Below, in pieces: positions 43,693 through 54,283 of a stretch of DNA of 64,000 nt. Where the stretch lies: positions 114,431,908 to 114,495,907 of the forward strand of contig OX352763.1 in NCBI GenBank assembly GCA_947095585.1. Reading direction: 5' to 3'. The translations under genes and the position numbers were made by a program. Positions within the stretch are counted from its first letter, which is position 1; each line of letters begins with the position of its first letter. A model generated the notes under the pieces. That model had not been told where the DNA came from. It saw only the letters and a list, made by a program, of their open reading frames with translations, and searched no databases. Origin of the DNA: Nephrocerus scutellatus (taxonomy: Eukaryota > Arthropoda > Insecta > Diptera > Pipunculidae).

Positions 43693-46600
43693 CTGAAAAG
43701 GAATACACATCTTAAAGCAGAAAGGCTATAAACCTAAAGGGATGCCCCATATTTCGCTGTGCTTTGTTTAACCTTTCAACTCTTGTCTATACTTGCCATT
43801 TAATTATGGAACAATAGACGCATGCACAACTTTGGCAAATTGTCATATTTTTTTTTAACAAATTTTAGGTTAATTTGCGACAACTTTACGTGTGCTAAGT
43901 CCAATTTTCCACGGAGAGACTTATTAACGTTAATATTAGAGGCTGGCTAGGTTTATATATCAAGTCAGTTTGCATGCAGGATAGGTTAAAGTGCAGAAGG
44001 TGCCCTTCACTATCTTGTAAAGAAGATAGAAGGATGTGGCTCTGTGCGCTTTCATTGACATTGAGGGCGCCTTCGATAACACTGGCTACGGCTCGATAGC
44101 AAGAGCAATTAGTAGCATAGGTATTGAAGACTCGACCAACGAATGGATAAGGGACATGCTTGAAAATCGAGATATTGCTATTGTCTGTGTCTGTGACTGC
44201 AATTAAGGGATGTCCTCAAGGAGGAGTGCTTTCTCCCCTTCAATGGTCACTAGTCATTGACAATCTCCTAGTCGATCTTCACAGATCAGGCTTCATCGCC
44301 ATTGGTTATACGGATGACTTGGCTATTCTTGTTAGTGGTAAACATGACCATTTCTAGTATTATGCAAGGTGCCTGACGAATGGTGCAGCAGAGAAGGACA
44401 GCATCAATTCTTGCAAAACCGTTCTAGCACCTTTTAAAAAAAGAGGACGTGTCAATCTGGAACCTATCATCAACAAAAGCACCACTTTACACTATTCATT
44501 CAAGTGATGTTTAACATCTTGGCAGTTTTTTTTTCTTCAAAAAAGTGGTTAAGTGGTTACAACCCTTATAATGCTGGACACAGCTTGGGCACTAAGTTTT
44601 TTAGTAAAGAGTGAGAAAGAGGAGATGTCAATGAGCATGCATTTTGAATAAATAGCTTGGTAACCTTGAACTAGAACAGTACAGAGAGCAAGAAACGCAA
44701 GTACAGGTGCGGAAGTTCTACCAAAGAGAACAGGGTATGACGCAATATACACCGCGTTGCACGTACTGCAAAGACAAAGAGGGTAATCTGATCGGCGATC
44801 TCAATGGCATATTAGAGCGATGGGAAGAGCACTTGCATGAGTTGCTAAATGGGCAGGTACCTGAGGAATTGGAGGCTCCACCAATGACCGAAGACCACAC
44901 TATGCGGATGCCACCAAGCATAGACGAATCAAGCTGAGCGATAAATCGGCTCAAAAATAATAAGACCCCGGGATGAGATGATATCCCAGCAGAGCTGATT
45001 AAAACAGGAGGTTCCGCAATACACCAAGGAATTAATGAAATAATAGTGCAACTATGGGAGGAAGAAGCTATGCCAGACTACTAGCGAAGAGGCATTCTGT
45101 TCCCCATACTTAAGAAAGGAGATATCACAAAATGCATCAATTATCGTGGTATAACGTTGTTGAGTACCGCGTATAAGATTTTCTCCTCGATCCTTCAAGA
45201 CAGTATAGCCCCATACGCTAAAGTCATCATTAGTCCATACCAGTGCGGCTTCATCCCAGGCACATCAACAACTGATCAGATTTACACCCCCTCAGGCAGG
45301 TGATGGAAAAATGTCTAGAGTTTCAAAACTCACTACATCATCTTTTTATTGACTTTAAAGCCGCATATGATAGCATAGCCAGAGTAGAACTTTATAAAGC
45401 CATGAGAGAATTCGGCATCGCAAATAAACTGACACGACTATGTAGGTTGACCATGACCAATGTTAATTTTAAGTCAATTGAAAATATCCCGATTACCGTC
45501 AAGCCAATTAAAAATCTATAACGGGCTCCGACAAGGGGATGCGTCCTCTTCAACATGGCGTTGGAGACTTCTGACGTAACGGCGAGAGGAACAATCCTCT
45601 ACAAGTCCATTCAGATACTGGCTTACGCAGATGATATTGACATCGTTGGTAGAAAGCAAAGAGCTGTACAGGAAGTTTTCATCCAGATCGAGCGGACGGC
45701 ACGAAATCTGGGGCTGCACATAAATGAGAGCAAAACAAAGTACATGGTGGCCACGTCTTCGAGCAGAAGATCCAACATTGGTCTCTCAATTAAAATAGTG
45801 GAGCGCGAATTTGAAGAAATGCAATCCTTTAACTATCTCGGGTCAACTGTGTAGTAGCCGATAACAGGAAGCAACCACAAATACGCGAACGGTTGCTTAA
45901 AGCCAACAAAGCCTACCGATAACAGGAAGCAACCACAAATACGCGAACGGTTGCTTAAAGCCAACAAAGCCTACTTTAGTCTGTCAAGACTTTTCAAATT
46001 CAGAAATCTAACCATAACATCCAACTTGCTGGTGTTTAAGACACTGGTGATACCAGTACTCACATATGGATCCGAGTCTTGGGTGCTTAGCAAAAAGCAT
46101 ATTCTGACATTTTAGCCGCGTTCGAGAGAAAAGTCTTACAGAGAATTGTTAGCCCCGTATGTGATTCCGGAGACTCTATAATGACGAGATGGACATCGTG
46201 AAGAGAATTAAGCGCAGTAGGCTCCGGCCGGCCGGACACATAGCTCGCATGAGCGAAGAGGATCCTGCTCGGAAAGTTATTTGCAGTAAGACTTATGGGA
46301 CACGACAGCGAGGACGACCAAACCTACGCTTGAAAGATGGCGTTGACCAGGACGCTCAAAGCTTAGGGATATCAAACTGGATGACATTGGGTCGAAATCG
46401 GAAACGGTAGAGTGATTTTTTGCCGGAGGCCATGACCGGACCCCGGTTGTAAAGTCAAAAATGATGGCCTGCACCTCTATATGATCGCTTTAACCCAAAA
46501 ACCGAATTCGAACGACCATCAGGTGCTACATGATTTTAGTTATTGAGCCCTAATCATGTGCTATTTTCATCGCAAAAGCATTTTCAGCGAATAACCACAT

Positions 46601-49600
46601 TCTTGGCTCAACAGCTTTGTTATTAAGAGCAATTGCCGCATATCAGCAAGTTACCAACTCGAAGCCATTCAAGAAATGCCATTACACAGACAAAAATTGT
46701 CTGTTTGTTGCTGCTTTTATGCTTAAAGGGTCATTGGCCAGTACTTCTTCTTCAATGATGCAGTCACAGTCAATGAAGATCGCTACCGGAACATTTTGAC
46801 GGACTATTTTTGGGATAAATTGTATCAGGTTGACTTGCGAGCATATGTGGTTAAAAAAAGACGGTGCCACGTCGTTGCCAAAACAATCAATGTATTAAAG
46901 TCGGAATTCGGCTATCATGTTACCACTCTAGAAATGGACCAATCAAGTCGTTCTTGTTATTTAACGTCTCCGGCTTTTTTCTTTCGAGCTTTGACTATGA
47001 AAATAATCCAAAGACTGTCGACGACTTCAGGACCAATATCACATTGCCGGCATATCGCCCCTTATATGGGAAAAAGTCGTAAAAAGTTGAGATTGAGTGT
47101 ATCTTTCAATGATTTTCAGTACTGATGGTATTTTTGGATATTTGGAGCACCCTTAATGAAAACCCCATTTGATGTAATTTCTTATTTTTAAAAAAGTAAA
47201 ACAAAAACAAAAAGAAGAAAACAAATCAAACCATATAAGCGCGACCAACATGCATTGCTTGAAGCTCCTGCTCGCTACACGCAAACATACCAAATATGAA
47301 TAGCTGAAGAGCTTTTGCACGAGCGGTAATGAATTTCTTTTCATGTTTTGTATACTCTCTTTGTATGCACATAGTTTTTAGGCATTCGGTATAAGTTGCA
47401 ATTGCATAAATATCTAAATGGATGATCGATAAGTAGATGAGTTAAGGCGACTGTTATCTTATATTGGATCGTTCTAGCAACAATTTCATTACCAAGAAAT
47501 GAATTATCCTTTGCGGTAAAGTCCTGGATTTGAGAGGTCTTTATAAAACGTTTCTCCAAATCGATTAACAGTTCATTCATGAAATCAAGCACTGGATATG
47601 GCGACCTCATAACAATGGAAAGTTTCTTAACGGCGATTGTGAATCTTTTTATAGAATCCAAGTCCGTGTCCGTCGGCACAGCCTATGCAAAAAAAGAGGT
47701 TTTTTGAAATAATTGGATAATTGGAAATTTCTTATTGATACAAAAAACATAATCATTACAATTGGATCGTCGTTCAAAGGAAGCGATGTTGCCATCTCCC
47801 GATATTGCTGGTACACTTTATTTGCAAGAATTTCCAGCTTATGCCAATGCATTGATATTTCAAGGAAACGGCTAAACTCGATGAACATATTATTCATCAA
47901 TGGGTATCCATCGTTTAAGTTTATTATACAGTCCAAAGTATAATCTTCAAAAATATCGATTATCTGAAAACAAAACGTATGTCAATGTATTAGCAGCATC
48001 ATCGAAGGTAATAAGTAACATTTATAAACATAATAAAGGAACTTACGATGTCGACATGGCTATGATATCGGATATGATAAGGTAAGATTACTATAAATTA
48101 AGTACAAGCAAGACCAGACAACACAAAAACGCAAAAGAGACGCAGACTTTCGAAGTAGCCAATTGTATTAGAATGTGATGGGTGGGGTGGTACGCTCTGA
48201 AGTGGATAGATACCTTATGAAATGATTAGTCCGAGTAAATAAGTAAATAAGCATTTCAAAAAAAGACTGACACGAACACAACAAGACAGCAACGATAAAC
48301 CAAAAACAGTCTACCTCCTTCCTTCCTTTAGTCCGCGGCTGAGCATAGGGCTTTTACAAATGACCACCAGCGAATTCGAGTTAACGTCTGAGCTTTCAAG
48401 AGACGTCACACTGTCTCCTGAGTTCTTACTGCCAATTCTATTGTCCTTTTCCACGCCCTACTAGGACGACCACTTCGGCGGCTTCCTTGTAAACTAATGC
48501 CCGCCAGCGAACTCGATTTAACGCCTGAGGTTTCAAGCGACGTCACACTGTCTTCTGAGTTCTTGCTTTCACTTCTATTGTCTTTTTCCACGCCCTACTA
48601 GGACGACCACCTCGGCGGCTTCCTTGTGAACAAATGCCCGCCAGTGAACTCGATTTACCGCCTGAGGTTTCAAGAGACGCCACTCTGTCCTCTGAGATCT
48701 TACATCCTCTTCTGTTGTCCTTTTTCACGTCCTACTAGGACGACCCTCTCGGCACCTTCCTTGTGGACTCCAGTCAAAGCGCTTGTCTTGTGAAATCGCT
48801 ACTGGATTTCTCAAAATGTGGCCAATCCAGCTCCATATCCGTTGTCTGATAATGACCGCGATTGCTTCCTGCTGCATAATTCTCCACAAATATTGATTCG
48901 TGATTGTGTCCGGTCATCTTACTCTTAGTATCCGCCTTAAACACTTGTTGATGAAGACTTGGAGGCACGTCGCAATACCGTGAATTTCCAATTTTCGCCA
49001 TACAGCCATACAAGAGTACTGAGAGAGTTAGATCTGAAGATCATTAGCTTCAAGTTCCGGGAGATTTGTGAGGATTGGATTTCTTTTTCGGGAGGAGTGT
49101 ATTTGTCTGTGACTGCAGTTAAGGGATGTCCCCAAAGAGGTGTCTTTTCACCCCTTCTATGGCCGCTAGTCATTAGCAATCTTCTAGTCGATCTTCACGG
49201 ATAGGGCTACATCGCCATTGGCTATGCCGATGACTTTGCAATTTTAATGAGCGGTAAGCAAATCACGACCATTAAAAATTTCATGCAAGGTGCATTACTA
49301 CACGTCTTAGAATGGTACAGCAGAGAAGGACTTTCCATAAATCTTTGCAAAACCGTTTTAGTGGTCAATTTCGGACCTATCATCATCAAAGGCATCACGC
49401 TAGATTATTCCAGTTAGGTTAAATATCTCGGAGTTGTCCTTGATAAACGACTAAACTGGAATTCTCATATCAAGTCCGCCATCGAAGATGCCACTAGGGC
49501 CTTGTGGGCCAACGGCAGAGCTTGAGGTTCAAAACCGAAAATAATACATTGGATGTATACTATGATAGTGCGACCTATCATCACGTAGCGGCTAGCGTTT

Positions 49601-52179
49601 GCTAGCCAAAAGTTCTTAAAGGGACAACGGCAACTAAGCTTCAGAAGCTACAAAGAATTGCCGGTCTAGGTGCACACCTGACCTATGACAGCATTAGAAG
49701 CTGTTGTAGGGCTTTCACCCCTGCCAATCTTCATTAGGAGGACGGCGGCTAGATGCGCTATAAAGCTGCAACTAGAATAGGGGTACAAATCGGGTGACTA
49801 TGTGGGACATCTGCAAGTTCTTGACTCAATTCCCGTAAGGTGATTGGAGCGTCCGGTTATAGTAATTATTGTTGTATACAAAAATGAATAAAAAGGCAAT
49901 GGGAGCTGCCCGACTATGAGGAATGTCTATAATGGGGAATTTCTTTACTTTATTTATAAAATCAAATCACAATTCTTAACCGCTTACCATAGAAAACTGT
50001 GGCAACATCATCATCTGTTCTACAGTAAGAGCGTAGAATTTAAATAAAATTCCTCGCTCCAATTCGTGTTTTTCCAACTGAAATAATGTCGCTGGTAAAT
50101 TGATTAATACATTTTGAATTGGCTCCCTGTAATGTTCTGGATAATGAAAAGAACGTAAAGAAAGTAAAAAAAAAAAACATATTTAGCTCTACAACTGGTG
50201 GGGTCCGGAAGAAAATCCCTTCACACACCTCGCTAGATCGAGTCAATCCGCGTTCGATTGGACTGAATGTCACTTCAATTAATTGAGAGACTTCTAATTT
50301 AAATTGTGCTACTGAAGTGAAGAGACTGTTCGATTGGTATTCTTTCCTTCAGATAAATGTCATTGTAACTCATCTGAAATAACTGCACGAGCAGAACACC
50401 CTTCAGTTGCCCAATTTCGCTCAATTTTTAACTGTAGTGAAGAGTTGTCAATCGAACAGTCTCTTCACTTCAGATACAGCTACTAATCCAGTTAATTCAG
50501 TGCAATCGAATGTGGCTTCAATGTCTTCCAGTTTGACGACAAGATAGACTTACCAATATCCGTTAACATTATGCCATAAACAGCAACGGCAAAATGTGCC
50601 GCAAATACATGGGGATATATTTTTTGTGTTTCCTTAACAATAATTTTTAAATAAATTTGTATCGATTGTATTAAAGGAAACACATTCCACAGCGCTCTGA
50701 CATAGCAATTGAGTTTTTCGATATAACCCTAAGAGATAGATTTATAAAGAAGATTCCATTTTAAAGCAGCCCATGGCCAAAAAAATCTTACACAAGACGA
50801 CATATAGTATTCCATGATATGTTTCAAAATAAACCTATCATCTTCCCTACGCTTCATTAGGCCAATGTAAACGGCACCGGCTCGAAGTCGAATTTCTTCA
50901 TCGTTGTCAAGAACACGATCAAGTATTCTTTCTATAAAGATTCGTCCGAAACAGTCAATAACCGGTAAATGCCTAAAAATGATTTTAAATATTTCTGTTG
51001 TTTGTGTGTTTTGTTAGTATATATTGATATGACCTTTGTAATTCGTAAATTAAATTCAACGTTTCAATGATGAGTTTCTTTGGTCTGTAACGGTTAATGA
51101 AATCAAAGTAGACTCTTAGCATGTTCTCACTGATTAGGTAATTTGTTAGGATTAGGACTTCATTTGACGTCATTGTTTCATCTGTGACCATTGATGAAAT
51201 GGTTTTTATTAGATGAAGGCGTGTGTGGATTGTTCCCTTTTGAATTGAAATTGCTGATTAAAAATCCTTTTGTTTTTATAAAAATAAACGTGTTTGTTAC
51301 CTTTATGGAGAAAGCCAAAAAGAAAAAGTTTAGGGCATCTTCCGAAAAGTCAGTAAACAATTTAAAATCCCTTTCAAATAAAGTGGTAATTCCTTGAACA
51401 AGATCGAAGTAAGAACGTGACCTACAGAACAGTTAATAATACAAAAAAAAAGGCTTTCCATTAAAGAAATTTCAAGAATTATTGGTTAATGAGAAACTTA
51501 CCTAAGTCCCATAACAACAATCAGGTAGAGACGATGACACATTTCGTCTAACAATGGGAATATTAGTCGGTGCTCCTTTCGTATTGCATGCAGTCCAGCA
51601 AGCAACGCGTAACCTATTAGCCAAAACAAAAGTCATATATCATACAATACATATCATTCATATATGGAAACTTACTTATCCTAGCAAATGGCTCCTTAAA
51701 TTGTTCCGCCACTTGGACTATTCCCGCCATGTCATTGCATACTGCAACCCAAATCGAAATCAGCTCTATTAAATGTGGAAGCACATTCACAATGCCATCG
51801 TACAATTCTTGATATGTTTTTGAGTTTGCGTATTCGCATACACACTCTAAGAACAATTCAAATTTATGGAATTTTATTGAATTGTACTCGAATGTGTAGC
51901 TGCTAATGTGTTCTGGCCATTGAAATGTCATTAGATCGATTTCTGAAATATCAATTTGATAATCCAGGCCTATCATAAGCATGGCAACGTTTATGAACTC
52001 TACAGCCACTTGTGGCGCTAGCTCATCGGCGGAACACAGGCTGGCCATTTCAATTACAAACATTCTGGCAACTTCCTGCATAAATAAAAAGCCGCCGGTA
52101 ATTTGATTATTTGGTTTAAGGTAAAAAGAATACTCACATGTGAAGGCATATTTTCAGTTAATAGTTTAGCGATATTCAT
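42737..52179 (-). CDS. Unidentified large alpha-helical protein; whole gene
   Basis: Exons (high to low): 52179-52138, 52075-51676, 51613-51502, 51421-51301, about 51190-51034, 50972-50792, 50728-50554, 50293-50227, 50126-49988, 47963-47760, 47682-47493, 47413-47291, 43692-43393, 43327-43184, 43120-42900, 42830-42737. Splice phases agree at all but two joins, giving about 890 residues from MNIAKLLTENMPSH to DYMSSLKKE. The protein looks all-helical, rich in Leu, Ile and acidic residues, with no membrane helix, zinc motif or signal peptide, so HEAT/ARM-like folding is plausible. I cannot name it. Unresolved joins: exon 4 to 5 (phase 0 into an acceptor needing phase 1) and 47,291 to 43,692 (phase 1 into 0), suggesting small missed exons or sequence errors. 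Introns hold several LINEs and a MITE. Confidence 0.8.
43960..44510 (+). mobile_element. LINE family C fragment in intron, polymerase core
   Basis: Plus strand, opposite to the host gene: [20 protein letters not shown] (about 44,055), then [20 protein letters not shown] and GYTDDLAILVSG (catalytic box YTDD instead of YADD) in frame 44,160-44,357, then a degraded end. Confidence 0.85.
44640..46480 (+). mobile_element. LINE family D, most complete copy
   Basis: In order: YCKDKEGNLIGDLNGILERW (44,757), a DDIPAELIKTG-type block (about 44,975), GILFPILKKGD, NYRGITLLSTAYKI, PYQCGFIPGTSTTDQ, HHLFIDFKAAYDSIARVELY (45,338-45,400), ILAYADDIDIVGRKQRAV (catalytic YADD at about 45,620), INESKTKYMVATSS, and at the end KRSRLRPAGHIARM, DPARKVICS, RGRPNLRLKDGV (46,189-46,380). 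Frame breaks and a 58-bp duplication disable it. It lies in opposite orientation to the host gene, within its 3.6-kb intron. Confidence 0.9.
45858..45973. repeat. 58-bp exact tandem duplication inside LINE D
   Basis: CCGATAACAGGAAGCAACCA begins at 45,858 and again at 45,916, and the whole 58-bp unit repeats without a visible change. 58 is not a multiple of three, so it shifts the reading frame. Confidence 0.95.
46485..47130 (+). mobile_element. mariner-like transposase relic
   Basis: The pieces appear in natural order: NDHQVLHDFSYWAL (about 46,515), VTVNEDRYRNILTDYFWDKL (about 46,765-46,820), INVLKSEFGYHVTTLEMD, FLLFNVSGFFLSS and YENNPKTVDDFRTNI (about 47,005-47,045). These correspond to the catalytic half of the same transposase family as at 37,285. 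Frames shift repeatedly. Confidence 0.75.
47291..47963 (-). CDS. Unidentified helical protein, exons 10-12
   Basis: Three exons, 47963-47760, 47682-47493 and 47413-47291, are isolated between two TE-filled introns. They encode IIDIFEDYTLDCIINLNDG, AVPTDTDLDSIKRFTIAVKK and TYTECLKTMCIQREYTKHEK. The third exon was placed by phase (donor after 47,493 in phase 1, acceptor TTTAG before 47,413). Confidence 0.8.
48340..48980 (-). mobile_element. LINE C-terminal relic, tail region amplified
   Basis: The minus strand reads RMTGHNHESIFVENYAAGSN in one frame and, in others, the canonical TITNQYLWR and RIWSWIGHILR-type C-terminus (48,930-48,800). The GRPSRAWKK basic motif that follows in such LINEs is repeated three times because of the tandem array at 48,353-48,760. 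Confidence 0.75.
48353..48760. repeat. 137-bp tandem repeat, about three units, within LINE DNA
   Basis: GACGTCACACTGTC begins at 48,402 and 48,539, and its variant GACGCCACTCTGTC at 48,676, an exact 137-bp period. Units share GAGTTCTT, CCACGCCCTACTAGGACGAC and CGGCGGCTTCCTTGT. Because 137 is not divisible by three, each unit is read in a different frame of the original LINE. Confidence 0.92.
48985..49900 (+). mobile_element. LINE family C copy in intron
   Basis: Plus-strand frames: SVTAVKGCPQRGVFSPLLWP, then GYADDFAILMSGKQ (about 49,220), WYSREGLSINLCKT, VKYLGVVLDKRLNWNSHIKS and, with stops, an ALEAVVGLSPLPIFIRRTAA block near 49,700. The protein extends from the middle of the polymerase to the start of RNase H. 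Confidence 0.85.
49988..52179 (-). CDS. Unidentified helical protein, exons 1-9 (N-terminal half)
   Basis: Start ATG at 52,179. Exon 2 carries SSYTFEYNSIKFHKFELFLE; later exons carry LLAGLHAIRKEHRLIFPLLD, YFDLVQGITTLFERDFKLF, RIFIERILDRVLDNDEEIR and LRAGAVYIGLMKRR. The 67-nt exon at 50,293-50,227 (VSQLIEVTFSPIERG) was found only because it repairs the phase between its neighbours. Introns are short (about 50-260 bp), one enlarged by a 162-bp MITE. Confidence 0.82.
50312..50473. mobile_element. 162-bp MITE candidate with perfect 25-bp inverted ends
   Basis: CTGAAGTGAAGAGACTGTTC (+GATTG, 50,312-50,336) and its exact complement at 50,449-50,473 bound 162 bp with no coding capacity. It is in the intron between the exons ending at 50,554 and starting at 50,293, leaving only 18 bp to the acceptor on one side. 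Target duplication is unclear. Confidence 0.85.
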
Positions 52180-52439
52180 TTTAAACTCAATTAATTTTTG
52201 GTAAAATTACGTGAACTTTCCAATAAGACAACCGAATAGAAACGTTAAAAACTTAACGAATGCCAATAAGTTCAAAAATCAAGGGAATTTTCAAATAACT
52301 GTAAATATATAAGACATTTTATTTTACGGCATCGCTCTTAACCGAGGAACAAGTTAAGGCCATGCCACACGACAAAAAATTCGGACTTCAACCAATCAAC
52401 GTATTTGCAAATTATGCTCTAGTCGTATTTAGCTATAAA

Positions 52440-52745
52440 AAGCGTATTTTATTTTTGCCGAGGAATAAGGAATTCGAATATAAAAACTAGCAAAACAGCA
52501 GGTTTTCTTACTCCAAAGAAGGAATAAGATAGTGCCATGTTAGCTGTATTTTATTTGAATTCAAATTGGGAATTACAACAACAATTGCACTGTCGAATTC
52601 CTTCTTTGGAGTTTGAAAACAGACCGGTTTAGCTGGTTTTGCCTGGTTTTGACATTCGAATTCGGATTCAGATTCCAAATAAAATACAGCTGTTATTGTA
52701 ATTCCTTATTCATCGGCAAATAATATACAGCTTTTATTCCTTTAT
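52440..52745. mobile_element. Fold-back element upstream of the helical-protein gene
   Basis: TTTGCCGAGGAATAAGGAAT (52,457) is answered by ATTCCTTATTCATCGGCAAA (52,701-52,720), and ACTCCAAAGAAGGAAT (52,510) by ATTCCTTCTTTGGAGT (52,598). CTGTATTTTATTTG likewise pairs with CAAATAAAATACAG. Diverged arms, no open frame, 260-560 bp upstream of the start codon at 52,179. Confidence 0.75.
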
Positions 52746-53543
52746 TCCGTTATGCTTTATTTACAGATGCGTTCTTTCTCGGACAACTTGTCCGCGACAA
52801 AACAAAATATTGGTTAAAATATTGGTTTTTAGTACAAAACTCTGCCTAAATACCTTTGCTCAAGATTTTTTTTTTTAAATCAATTTGATTTGGTAACGTA
52901 AATGTGTTTGAAGAAATAAATATAATAATTATAAGTAACAACAAACAAATATTAATAAAACCGAGTTCTAGAAATTTCCCTCATTTGTCCGATTCAGACG
53001 TATAGTGAATTGTTGCGGAAAGATAAAAGAGAATAATTATTTAAAGCTTAATTTCATCAAAATAAATTAAAATTTGTGTATTAATCTTGAATACTTCAAA
53101 CTTAAACATATTTGGTTTTGGTTGAAATTATCGCCAAAAACTTTTTCGTTGTCGCGGACATGTTGTCCGAGAAATAAAGAAACTTACGTTAACAAAAATG
53201 TTGGAAAAAATGACAACGATATAAGACGGATGGAAAGAAATGCAGATACAAATGAGAAAATTATGAGAAAGTTCGATTTATGTACTTTTTAAAGAGAGGA
53301 GAGAGAAGTAAAAAACTACACACCAAAATAAAAACCAACAAGCAAAATATAAATAATGAATTTTTTTCACAAAAATTATTAATATAAATTAAAATAAATA
53401 ATAATTTTTTTTTTGTCAGAAAAATTATTAATTAGTTTTTGGCTTGAGAATGGTCATCAACACTGAAATATTGGCGTGGACCATTATCAAGGTAAAAAAT
53501 AAATAATAACTTTTTTTTCAGAAAAATTAATAATTATTTTATG

Positions 53544-53970
53544 CGGATTGATTTTTTGGGTGTCAAGTGGTTTGTTTTTTCCTAAAAACCAATCTACGGT
53601 AGATCGGATTTCCTTTCTAACAGATCTTGATATTTTAGGAGATTTACCCCTCTTTTCATTAACTACAGCAACAAAAAGTGCAACAAAACAATGTAAACAA
53701 AAGATTCTTGGCTTTCGTGTTCGTTTATTCGAGAAAATAACTGAGCACTTGAGCAGATTTCTAATGTCGTGTTTAAAAAAAAAAAAATCTGGCGTAGATT
53801 GATATTTTAGCTGTCACGGTGTTCGCTTATTCAAAAAAAAAACTATCTACGGTAGATCGGATTTACCCTTGATCGTGAACAAAAAAATTACATTAGAGGG
53901 GAAATCCAATCTACCATAGAATGGTTTTTTACTGAAAACGAACAACATGACAGCTTGAAAAATCAATTTG
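53544..53970. mobile_element. Long-arm MITE just upstream of LZTR1
   Basis: Arms of about 65-70 bp, roughly four in five bases paired: ATTGATTTTTTGGGTGTCAA, AACCAATCTACGGTAGATCG and GGATTTCC on the left; their complements (GGAAATCC, AATCTACCATAGAATGG, TGACAGCTTGAAAAATCAAT) on the right. A partial internal copy of the CTACGGTAGATCGGATTT motif is at 53,843. No transposase. It ends ~310 bp before the LZTR1 start codon. Confidence 0.82.
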
Positions 53971-54283
53971 CCTCTGATTGTTTTGACATTAACATTTGTA
54001 TTCTATTCTGACGTTTGCATAAAAATGAAAAGTTTATTCGCGATTCGTGACGTACTAGTTATACATTTCTGTGCAAAAAATATTTTGTGAACATTTTAAT
54101 TTATAAAGTTATAAGCGTACACATTAAAACCGAATTTATTATAAAATTAAAAATGCATTTCTAAAAGTCAAGTCAAAAGATCAAGTGACAACGTTCACCG
54201 CTTTATAATTTTTTTAGTGAAATTTGTTAACTCCCAGCCGCAAAATAAGTCAACGAAGAAGATTCTATACTTGTAATGCATTA

